A DNA stretch of 64,000 bases from Anaerohalosphaera lusitana (lineage in GTDB: Bacteria; Planctomycetota; Phycisphaerae; Sedimentisphaerales; Anaerohalosphaeraceae): contig NZ_CP019791.1 of NCBI RefSeq assembly GCF_002007645.1, positions 1,178,001 to 1,242,000 on the forward strand, written 5' to 3'. Positions 54,482 to 61,559 of the stretch are shown here, one piece after another. Under the pieces are notes generated by a model. It saw only the letters and a program-made list of their open reading frames with translations. It did no database searches and was not told the DNA's origin. A program made the position numbers and the translations under genes. Numbering within the stretch: the stretch's first letter is position 1; each line of letters begins with the position of its first letter.

Positions 54482-55705
54482 ATGCGAATTACCCAGCGAA
54501 ATACCGACTCGATCAGACCCTACGAAAACAACCCGCGCCTCAATGACGAGGCTGTGGATGCCGTTGCACAGAGCCTCAAGGAGTTCGGCTTTCGTCAGCC
54601 AATCGTGGTGGACGAAGATGGTGTGATCATCTGTGGTCACACCCGGTTCAAGGCGGCACAGAAACTTGGCCTGGAAAAAGTCCCTGTCCACGTGGCCAAG
54701 GATCTCTCGCCCGAGCAGGTCAAGGCGTACCGGATCGCGGATAACCGGACCGGCGAGTTGTCGGAGTGGGACTGGGGTCAGCTCAAGATTGAGCTTGGCG
54801 ATCTGCAGGAAGCAGAGTTTGACCTTGGCATGCTGGCGTTCGATGAAGAGGAATTGAATAAGCTGCTGGATGGTGACAGCGAAGCCGTGGTCGAGGGGCT
54901 CACGGATCCAGATGCTGTTCCCGAGCCGCCGGAGGAGCCGATCACCAAGCGAGGGGACATCTGGCTGCTTGGTGATCACCGGCTCATGTGTGGCGATTCG
55001 ACCAGCAGGGTAGATGTCGAAAGACTCATGGATGGCTGCCTGGCGGATATGGTTTTTAGCGACCCGCCATACGGGGTCAACTACGTAGGCGGCACTGCCG
55101 AGCAGATGACCATCGACAACGACAATCTCAGCGAGGCCGATTACATTTCGTTCATGGACGCCTTCTTTACCCGGTTCCGTGAAAGCATCCAGGAAACCGC
55201 ATCTTTGTACATCTGCCATGCATCGTCGTGGCAGCTCGAGACAGAGCTGGCAATGCGGCAGGCAGGGTTTGAAGTCCGCAACCAGATCATCTGGGCCAAG
55301 AACTGTGGGGCATTCGGATTCGGCCGCTACAAGTTCCAGCACGAGCCGATTTTCTATGCTCACATCAAAGGCGAATCAGACAAGTGGTACGGCGACAAGA
55401 CACAGACCACACTCTGGCAGGAAAAGAAGCCAGCTGCCAACCGGCTGCACCCGACCATGAAGCCGGTGGAGATAGTCCAGAGAGCCCTGGTAAACAGCTC
55501 TAAACGCAGCGATCTGGTGCTCGATCTGTTCATGGGCTCTGGCACGACGCTGATCGCCGCAGAAACGCTTGGACGGCGGTGTGTTGGGATGGAGCTCGAC
55601 CCGGCCTATTGCGATGTGATTGTCAAAAGGTACGAAGAATTCACAGGGACCAAGGCCAAGCGGTCCAATGAGAAAACCCCAGCAGTTGCCGGGGTTGAGG
55701 ATTAG
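54482..55705 (+). CDS. ParB-domain DNA methyltransferase (phage, DPPY type)
   Basis: 407 aa from the ATG at 54482 (CCAGGAAACGAT upstream; the frame runs further but lacks homology). The N-terminal ParB/Srx-like domain has IRPYENNPRLND and GHTRFKAAQKLG. The methylase domain has catalytic SDPPYGV and, C-terminally, SAM-binding FMGSGTTLIAAE, the beta-type motif order of CcrM-like N6-adenine or N4-cytosine enzymes. It probably modifies phage DNA against restriction or marks packaging or replication sites. The two stop codons of this gene and the convergent doc gene overlap. Confidence 0.9.
   Translation: MRITQRNTDSIRPYENNPRLNDEAVDAVAQSLKEFGFRQPIVVDEDGVIICGHTRFKAAQKLGLEKVPVHVAKDLSPEQVKAYRIADNRTGELSEWDWGQLKIELGDLQEAEFDLGMLAFDEEELNKLLDGDSEAVVEGLTDPDAVPEPPEEPITKRGDIWLLGDHRLMCGDSTSRVDVERLMDGCLADMVFSDPPYGVNYVGGTAEQMTIDNDNLSEADYISFMDAFFTRFRESIQETASLYICHASSWQLETELAMRQAGFEVRNQIIWAKNCGAFGFGRYKFQHEPIFYAHIKGESDKWYGDKTQTTLWQEKKPAANRLHPTMKPVEIVQRALVNSSKRSDLVLDLFMGSGTTLIAAETLGRRCVGMELDPAYCDVIVKRYEEFTGTKAKRSNEKTPAVAGVED
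55675..55696 (-). terminator. Terminator of the doc toxin gene, inside the methyltransferase 3' end
   Basis: Read leftward: AACCCC, ten-base loop, GGGGTT followed by TTCTC. It lies a few bases past the doc stop and closely resembles the terminator at 56406-56432. Confidence 0.45.
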
Positions 55706-56100
55706 GGCATTGGGTCTATGACATTGGAACGCAGGAACTTGGCGATTTCTGTTTTGCCTATCTGGCCCTTAGCTACGCCCAGAGTTATTTCGACCAGTCC
55801 TTCTTCGTCGTTTTGAATTTGGATGTCATTGATTGCCAGAAAGACGATCGCCGAGGCGGCTCCGATTCGCTTGTTGCCGTCTAGGAAAGCATGGTTTTGA
55901 ACAAGATGATAAAGATAAGCCGCAGCCATCTCGAAGATGTCATTGTAAAGAAACTGACCCTCATAGGCGGCTTGAGGGGCTGCAATTGCAGATTGGAGCA
56001 AGCCCATGTCTCGAACGCCAGCAAGGCCTCCGTAATTCTCAATAAGACTGCCGTGCAATCGCAGGACTTGTTCAAGGTCAAGGAAGTAAGGAATTTGCAT
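55702..56100 (-). CDS. doc: Doc-type Fic toxin
   Basis: 132 aa. The Fic/Doc active site HAFLDGNKR (His70-Arg78) is intact, and the N-terminus YFLDLEQVLRLHGSLI matches death-on-curing proteins. Doc phosphorylates EF-Tu and stops translation when not held by its antitoxin. It follows the antitoxin gene by three bases. In a prophage this is a typical stability or exclusion module. Confidence 0.92.
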   Translation of the reverse strand: MQIPYFLDLEQVLRLHGSLIENYGGLAGVRDMGLLQSAIAAPQAAYEGQFLYNDIFEMAAAYLYHLVQNHAFLDGNKRIGAASAIVFLAINDIQIQNDEEGLVEITLGVAKGQIGKTEIAKFLRSNVIDPMP

Positions 56101-56103
56101 GAG

Positions 56104-56331
56104 TTACTCAGCCAGCTTTTTCATGGCATTGCCGAATCGCTCGTGAATCATACTGACGGCATCGTGAAATTTCTTTTCTTGTTCGGGGCTGCGAACGGGT
56201 GTTAGAACCAGCGAACGGCCATCGGAAATAATCTCAAAAGATGTCTCGGGCGTAGCCTGGAGCAGGTCCAGGATAGGCTTGTCAATGACCATGGCATAAC
56301 TGTTGCCGTGTTTTGTAAGCTTTTTAATCAT
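56104..56331 (-). CDS. AbrB/MazE-type antitoxin of the Doc toxin
   Basis: 75 aa from the ATG at 56331 (AAGGAT eight bases upstream). The swapped-hairpin DNA-binding fold is recognised by IKKLTKHGNSYAMVIDKPIL, followed by a C-terminal helix rich in charged residues (RSPEQEKKFHDAV) that would cover the toxin. It probably represses its own promoter at a dyad at 56363-56381. It pairs with the doc gene just downstream. Confidence 0.88.
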   Translation of the reverse strand: MIKKLTKHGNSYAMVIDKPILDLLQATPETSFEIISDGRSLVLTPVRSPEQEKKFHDAVSMIHERFGNAMKKLAE

Positions 56332-56362
56332 GATTTTATCCTTAGCAAATGTGTTTAACAAA

Positions 56363-56381
56363 GTATACACATTGTATATAC
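56363..56381. promoter_or_regulatory. Dyad operator of the toxin-antitoxin pair
   Basis: GTATA at 56363-56367 and TATAC at 56377-56381 form a dyad with a nine-base centre, 32 bases upstream of the antitoxin start. Position and symmetry suit autorepression by the AbrB-like antitoxin. Confidence 0.45.
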
Positions 56382-56405
56382 GGAAGTCAAGGCCAACTGT
56401 GCACG

Positions 56406-56432
56406 AGAAAACCCCGGCAGAAAATACCGGGG
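56406..56432 (-). terminator. Terminator of the HARE-HTH gene
   Basis: Read leftward: CCCCGG, nine-base loop, CCGGGG followed by TTTTCTC. It begins 28 bases past the HARE-HTH stop codon. Confidence 0.7.
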
Positions 56433-56460
56433 CTGGGGAGGTGAAGGGTTAATGGTGTCT

Positions 56461-56958
56461 TTAGTTGACCAACTCGAACTTGCCTCTCTCTTGGGCCCGG
56501 CGGAACCGCGAGTCGTCGCCCTTGGTGTTGATCTCACGAAGGATGCTGGCATAGAGCGTGTTGGCAGGTGTCTTGCCCGACTTGGGTTGCCAGATGTTTG
56601 TCTCAATCGCTTTTTCGACGATGTCCTTGCAGGACAGCGGGCTGATGACTTCGAGAATAACAGCGGCCGAATCGAGAAGCGACAGCCGCTTGCTCTCGCG
56701 TTTGGCCTCAGAGCCTTTAGGTCCCCCCGTGTGGCCTTTGGTTTTGCTGGCCGGGGACTTGTCGGCCTTGGAGCTTTTCTCGGCCGTGTCGGCAGGCTCT
56801 AGCCTGTCGGCGTTTCGGATGGTCATGGTTTTGCCGCTGGTAAGGCTCTCAACTTTCCATCCGCCTTTGGGTTCTGCTTCGAGCAGTTTTACCTGCGTGG
56901 TGTTCGAGCCTACTTTGCAGGAGCAGATGGTTCCGGGTTTGAGTTGGTTAGCTTTCAT
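56461..56958 (-). CDS. HARE-HTH domain protein
   Basis: 165 aa. The N-terminal ~55 residues look like a small beta domain (GTICSCKVGSNTTQVKLLE), then a Lys/Ser-rich linker, then a HARE-HTH winged helix (~92-165: SLLDSAAVILEVISPLSCKD, WQPKSGKTPANTLYASILREI). This domain is known from eukaryotic ASXL and HB1 and from bacterial DNA-linked proteins, where it is thought to read DNA. It is the second gene of a leftward pair; function in the prophage is unknown. Confidence 0.78.
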   Translation of the reverse strand: MKANQLKPGTICSCKVGSNTTQVKLLEAEPKGGWKVESLTSGKTMTIRNADRLEPADTAEKSSKADKSPASKTKGHTGGPKGSEAKRESKRLSLLDSAAVILEVISPLSCKDIVEKAIETNIWQPKSGKTPANTLYASILREINTKGDDSRFRRAQERGKFELVN

Positions 56959-56984
56959 GTTTCGTTCCTTTCGTTAGAGGGTTC

Positions 56985-57245
56985 TTAAAATTTGCCAAGA
57001 CGAATGAGTTCTCGGTAATAGTCGTGGATGTCGGAGTTGGTGCCGCGATAGCCTTCAAGGCTCAACTGCATTTGCTCGGCCATCGCGTAGATGTCCTCTT
57101 CGCTATTGGCCGCGATCTGATACTGCTTGCCGTTTGGAAAATCCGGAGTGAGAAGTTCTACTTCGATGTGATCAGTGTAGCGTTTGCGGTGTGCGGTGGC
57201 GAAGTAGCCGATCTGTCCTTCGAATTCGATTCGCGTGATACGCAT
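56985..57245 (-). CDS. Small hypothetical protein paired with HARE-HTH
   Basis: 86 aa, not recognised. It has a beta-rich first half (ITRIEFEGQIGYFATAHRK, HIEVELLTPDF) and a helical second half (EEDIYAMAEQMQLSLEGY). No membrane segment. It lies 26 bases upstream of the HARE-HTH gene in the same direction, so they are probably co-transcribed from the 57246-57386 region, divergent from the terminase genes. Confidence 0.6.
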   Translation of the reverse strand: MRITRIEFEGQIGYFATAHRKRYTDHIEVELLTPDFPNGKQYQIAANSEEDIYAMAEQMQLSLEGYRGTNSDIHDYYRELIRLGKF

Positions 57246-57386
57246 GTTGTGCCTTTCTGTAAGTCCTTGCTCTAAAATGGTTTAGCTCGCTTTTGCTGGT
57301 TAGACATTACCATCAAAGCGGGCTTAATCAAGTCATGTAAGCCGTTATTTCAAAAGAATTTACGATAATTTCAGGTGTGTGCGAAG

Positions 57387-57587
57387 ATGTCCTCCAATGC
57401 TGCCAGAATCACTGCTATCTCGCCAAAGAAAGCCGCCGAGATCCTGCGAAAATCAGGCTCGAAGTTCGCAAATACCGAGACAATATCTGCGGACATCAAG
57501 GCCGGTGCGCCAGTCAATGAGGACGGCACTATCAACATAGTCGAGTACGCAGCCTGGCTGGTGAAGGAGGATGGCCGTGGCGATTGA
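57387..57587 (+). CDS. Small terminase-associated protein (possible small subunit)
   Basis: 66 aa from the ATG at 57387; a GTG at 57375 is also possible. It consists of helices ITAISPKKAAEILRKSGSKF and an INIVEYAAWLVKE segment. The same order of features recurs at the N-terminus of the large terminase encoded next (LKPAELTRLLN...VNLFKYIAWLVDE), so the two share a domain. Position directly before the large terminase and overlap with it by 11 bases suggest a small-terminase or DNA-recognition role. Confidence 0.6.
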   Translation: MSSNAARITAISPKKAAEILRKSGSKFANTETISADIKAGAPVNEDGTINIVEYAAWLVKEDGRGD

Positions 57588-59853
57588 TCCATCCAGGCTA
57601 AAACCAGCAGAGCTTACCAGGCTCTTGAACTCGACCAGCCTTGGAACGGTTGCCGAGGGGACGAAGATCTTTCGGCATCGCCAGCAGGCAGGCTATAGAA
57701 TCTCCTCTGACGGCAAGATGGTGAACCTGTTCAAATACATCGCCTGGCTTGTCGATGAGCGGCACAGGCCAAAGACCGAGTCCGAAGGGCCGCGCGACTA
57801 TGAGGCCATGAAAGAGGCCGCCCGTGCCCGCAATGCATCGCTTTCGGCAGCGGGTCGTGAGATCGGCGAGCTTCCCCAGGTAGTCGATAGCAGGAGGAAG
57901 CAGGCGTGTAAAAATGATTTCAGGCTGTTTTGTGAGTCGTATTTCCCGCAGACTTTCAGCCTGGAGTGGTCGGATGACCATTTGAGGGTCATCTTCAGGA
58001 TCGAACAGGCGGTATTGCATGGTGGGTTGTTTGCCATGGCAATGCCGCGTGGCAGTGGCAAATCTACCCTTGCAGAGACGGCATGTCTTTGGGCACTGGT
58101 CTACGGCCACCGCAACTTCGTGACGCTGCTTGGAAGTGATGAAGGGCACGCCCTTGGTATGCTCGAATCTATTAAGACCGAACTCGAATCCAACGATCTG
58201 CTGCTGGAGGATTTCCCGTCAGTGTGCTATCCGATCCATTCACTCGATGGTATTGCGAACCGCTGCAGCGGTCAGCTCTACAATGGCCAGCGAACCCAGA
58301 TCAGCTGGACGGCCAATGAGATTGTGCTGCCAACCATTGAAGGCTCACCAGCTTCGGGGGCTATCATCAGAGTGGCGGGTATCACCGGCCGGATCCGTGG
58401 TATGAAGTTCAAGCGTCCAGATGGTCAGACGGTGCGTCCATCCCTGGTGATCCTTGATGACCCCCAGACCGATGAATCGGCCCGGTCGCTAAGTCAATGC
58501 GCAAACAGAGAGAGGATACTGGCTGGTGCGGTTCTTGGTTTAGCCGGACCGGGCAAAAAGATCTCTGGTATCATGCCGTGCACTGTAATCCGTCCCGGTG
58601 ATATGGCGGACCGAATACTCGACCGCGAAAAACATCCCGAATGGAATGGTGAGAGAACAAAGATGGTCTATTCGTTTCCTGACGATGAGAGACTCTGGGA
58701 TAAATACGCGCAGATCAGGGCAGACTCATTGCGAGAGCATGGAGATATGCGAGATGCGACCGAGTTCTACAGACAGCACCAAGAGACTATGGATGCCGGG
58801 GCCGAGGTCGCCTGGGCCAGGCGATACAACCATGATGAACTCTCAGCCATCCAGCACGCCATGAATCTAAAGCTACAAGATGAAGCCGCGTTCTGGGCGG
58901 AGTATCAGAACGAACCTCTGCCCGAAAATGCTGGCGATGATGAGCTTTTAACCGTCGATGAGATCGCCCAAAAGCTGAACGGCTTCAAGTCGGGTGAGAT
59001 CCCAATCGGTTGTGACCATATGACGATGTTCATCGATGTGCAAGGCAAGCTGCTGTTTTATGTTGTCTGTGCATGGGAGAGCAATTTTAGCGGCTATGTG
59101 GTCGATTACGGAGCCTATCCTGATCAGAAGCGGAGATACTTTACCCTTCGCGATGCCAGACCTACCCTGACCGACATAAAAAAGGGAGCAGGGCTTGAAG
59201 GCAGCATCTATGCAGGGCTTGAATCTTTAACCGAGGATTACCTTTCCAGGGAATGGCAGCGGGATGATGGAGCCTTTATCAAGATCGACCGCTGTCTGAT
59301 CGACGCTAACTGGGGTACATCGACTGATGTGGTCTACCAGTTCTGCCGTCAATCTCAGTTCGGCTCGGTCATCTTCCCAAGCCATGGAAGGTATGTCGGC
59401 GCAGCCAGTACGCCGTTTATCGAGTACAAGAAAAAACGTGGAGACCGAGTTGGCCACAACTGGCGAATACCCAACGTAAAAGGCAAGCGAGCCATTCGTC
59501 ACGTTCTTTATGATACCAACTACTGGAAATCTTTCATTCACAGCCGCATGGCAGTGCCTATGGGTGATAGCGGATGCCTTTCGTTGTACGGCCGCAACCC
59601 GGTTGTCCATCAGCTTTTTGCCGAGCATCTTCTGGCCGAGTATCGCGTTAAGACATCAGGTCGCGGCAGGACGGTCGATGAATGGAAGCTGCGACCTGAG
59701 GCTAACGACAACCACTGGTTTGATGGGATTGTTGGATGTGCTGTTGCGGCAAGTATCCAGGGTGCGGTCTTGCCGGGAACGCAGACTCAGGCTGCAGATG
59801 TTCGCAAAAGAATCAAACTTTCCAATCTCAAAAGAAATCTTCGCAGGCACTAA
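57577..59853 (+). CDS. Phage terminase large subunit
   Basis: 758 aa from the GTG at 57577, six bases after AAGGAGG (the ATG at 57571 abuts that site and is unlikely). An N-terminal ~60-residue domain is shared with the upstream small gene. The packaging ATPase has Walker A PRGSGKST (~157-164) and Walker B LVILDDPQTDE (~290-300). The nuclease half begins near MFIDVQGKLLFYVV (~485). It pumps phage DNA into the prohead and cuts it. The length is large for the family because of the added N-terminal domain. First gene of the structural module. Confidence 0.9.
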   Translation: MAIDPSRLKPAELTRLLNSTSLGTVAEGTKIFRHRQQAGYRISSDGKMVNLFKYIAWLVDERHRPKTESEGPRDYEAMKEAARARNASLSAAGREIGELPQVVDSRRKQACKNDFRLFCESYFPQTFSLEWSDDHLRVIFRIEQAVLHGGLFAMAMPRGSGKSTLAETACLWALVYGHRNFVTLLGSDEGHALGMLESIKTELESNDLLLEDFPSVCYPIHSLDGIANRCSGQLYNGQRTQISWTANEIVLPTIEGSPASGAIIRVAGITGRIRGMKFKRPDGQTVRPSLVILDDPQTDESARSLSQCANRERILAGAVLGLAGPGKKISGIMPCTVIRPGDMADRILDREKHPEWNGERTKMVYSFPDDERLWDKYAQIRADSLREHGDMRDATEFYRQHQETMDAGAEVAWARRYNHDELSAIQHAMNLKLQDEAAFWAEYQNEPLPENAGDDELLTVDEIAQKLNGFKSGEIPIGCDHMTMFIDVQGKLLFYVVCAWESNFSGYVVDYGAYPDQKRRYFTLRDARPTLTDIKKGAGLEGSIYAGLESLTEDYLSREWQRDDGAFIKIDRCLIDANWGTSTDVVYQFCRQSQFGSVIFPSHGRYVGAASTPFIEYKKKRGDRVGHNWRIPNVKGKRAIRHVLYDTNYWKSFIHSRMAVPMGDSGCLSLYGRNPVVHQLFAEHLLAEYRVKTSGRGRTVDEWKLRPEANDNHWFDGIVGCAVAASIQGAVLPGTQTQAADVRKRIKLSNLKRNLRRH

Positions 59854-59869
59854 GTTTTTCTTCGCGTTC

Positions 59870-59902
59870 TTCGCCAATTTGCCCGTTTGCCGGGTAAGAA
59901 AT
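59870..59902 (+). promoter_or_regulatory. Phage conserved element, copy C (before the gpW-position gene)
   Basis: TTCGCC, 14 variable bases, CCGGGTAAGAAAT; the start codon of the 64-aa gene follows 30 bases later. It lies just past the terminase stop codon. Confidence 0.55.
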
Positions 59903-59932
59903 AAATGTGAGATCAATTTTGAGAGATGGCGA

Positions 59933-60127
59933 ATGAGCGATTCACTTGAACAAAACCTGGAACAGAATGCCCAGGGCCCAAAGAAGGTCAGAGGTGATGC
60001 CGGTGAAGTTGAACAGCATGGTTTGACTGATCAGATAGCAGTTGATCGTTACCTGGCCTCCAAGAAGGCAGCCAGATCAAAGGGACTTGGTATTCAAATG
60101 AGCAAGATGGTGCCGCCGGGAGCATGA
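59933..60127 (+). CDS. Small head protein at the gpW position
   Basis: 64 aa from the ATG at 59933. It ends in TDQIAVDRYLASKKAARSKG and GIQMSKMVPPGA. It lies between terminase and portal genes, the slot of lambda gpW, the small head-completion protein that joins head and tail. The match to gpW itself is weak and rests on position, size and the C-terminal helix plus short strand. One of the three conserved phage elements precedes it. Confidence 0.6.
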   Translation: MSDSLEQNLEQNAQGPKKVRGDAGEVEQHGLTDQIAVDRYLASKKAARSKGLGIQMSKMVPPGA

Positions 60128-60131
60128 GGGT

Positions 60132-61559
60132 TTGAAGCTACTTAATACAATTTTCAATAGAACAACCGAGAAGAAAAGTGCTTCTGCAAGCGAGCTCCGG
60201 CGAGGCCCAGCGAGAATCCGAGGTCGGTATGACGCCGCACAGACCACCAATGAGAATCAAAAGCACTGGGCGGCGGCTGACGGTTTCTCAGCCGATATGG
60301 CTGCCTCGCCGGAGGTTCGCAAGGCACTCAGAGAACGGTCCAGGTACGAAGTGGCCAATAACAGCTATGCCCGTGGCATAGTTTTGACGCTGGCCAACGA
60401 TACGATCGGGACCGGACCAAGGCTGCAGATGCTCACTGAAGATGCATGTTTGAATCGTGAGATCGAAAACGAGTTTTCAAGCTGGTCCCAGTCGATCGGA
60501 CTGGCTGCAAAGCTTAGAACGATGAGGATGGCCAGATGCCAGGACGGAGAATCGTTTGCGGTCCTGGCTGATAACCCGTCAGTTGGACATCCGGTCCAGC
60601 TGGACCTGCAGCTGATAGAAGCTGACCGGGTTACGAGCGAGCTTAGCTTCAATCAGAGCGATGATGAAATAGACGGGATCCGGCTGGATGCGTTCGGCAA
60701 CCCGGTAAGCTACAGGGTTCTGCGATACCATCCAGGTGGTGCGGCGTTGGACTATCAGCAGAAGGCTGTGATTATACCGGCCTCGTCGATGATTCACGTT
60801 TTCAGAAGCGATCGACCGGAGCTGCATCGCGGGATCCCTGAGATTACACCGGCCTTGGGGCTGTTTGCCCAGCTTAGAAGGTTTACGCTGGCTGTCTTGA
60901 CGGCGGCCGAGTCGGCAGCGAACTTTGCTGGCATTCTGTACACTGATGCACCGGCAACGGGTGAAGCTGATGCGGTCGAGCCGATGGATCTGATCGAGCT
61001 TGAGAGGAACATGCTCTTAACCATGCCGGGCGGTTGGAAGATGTCCCAGCTGGATCCAAAGCAGCCCGCGACGACATATGCTGAGTTTAAAAAGGAAATA
61101 CTTAACGAAATCGCCCGCTGTTTGAACATGCCGTTCAACGTGGCGGCTGGTAACTCATCGGGCTACAACTACTCATCCGGCAGGCTGGATCATCAGACCT
61201 ACTATAAGGCGATCAGGATCGACCAGGCATTTACGGCATCGAACGTACTGGACCGGATCCTGCAAAGCTGGCTATTGGAATACTCGATGTTTAGAGGCGA
61301 TCGATTTGCCTCTTTGCCAACCCATCAGTGGTTCTGGGATGGCATGGAGCATGTTGATCCTTACAAGGAAGCCAATGCCCAGGCAGCCAGGCTAAAGAGT
61401 AAAACCACGACTTTGGCTTATGAATATGCCCGGCAAGGACGTGATTGGGAAGAAGAACTTCGCCAGCTCGCTCGTGAAAAGAAAGTTATGACCGAGCTTG
61501 GTCTTATCGAAATAAAACCAAAACCTGCACAAGAAAGTTTTCAGGAGTCAAATACATGA
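60132..61559 (+). CDS. Phage portal protein (lambda type)
   Basis: 475 aa, TTG start four bases after the preceding stop with GAGGG upstream. The lambda-portal signature LFAQLRRFTLAVLTAAESAANFA-type helix is at ~240-260, and N-terminal EVANNSYARGIVLTLANDTIGTG is typical. It forms the dodecameric DNA channel at one head vertex. Its stop overlaps the next ATG by four bases. Confidence 0.92.
   Translation: MKLLNTIFNRTTEKKSASASELRRGPARIRGRYDAAQTTNENQKHWAAADGFSADMAASPEVRKALRERSRYEVANNSYARGIVLTLANDTIGTGPRLQMLTEDACLNREIENEFSSWSQSIGLAAKLRTMRMARCQDGESFAVLADNPSVGHPVQLDLQLIEADRVTSELSFNQSDDEIDGIRLDAFGNPVSYRVLRYHPGGAALDYQQKAVIIPASSMIHVFRSDRPELHRGIPEITPALGLFAQLRRFTLAVLTAAESAANFAGILYTDAPATGEADAVEPMDLIELERNMLLTMPGGWKMSQLDPKQPATTYAEFKKEILNEIARCLNMPFNVAAGNSSGYNYSSGRLDHQTYYKAIRIDQAFTASNVLDRILQSWLLEYSMFRGDRFASLPTHQWFWDGMEHVDPYKEANAQAARLKSKTTTLAYEYARQGRDWEEELRQLAREKKVMTELGLIEIKPKPAQESFQESNT

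Noticed and set aside
54461-55363. 300-codon minus-strand frame inside the DNA methyltransferase gene
   Set aside because: Antisense to the ParB and DPPY motifs, no homology by eye and no independent promoter or ribosome site.
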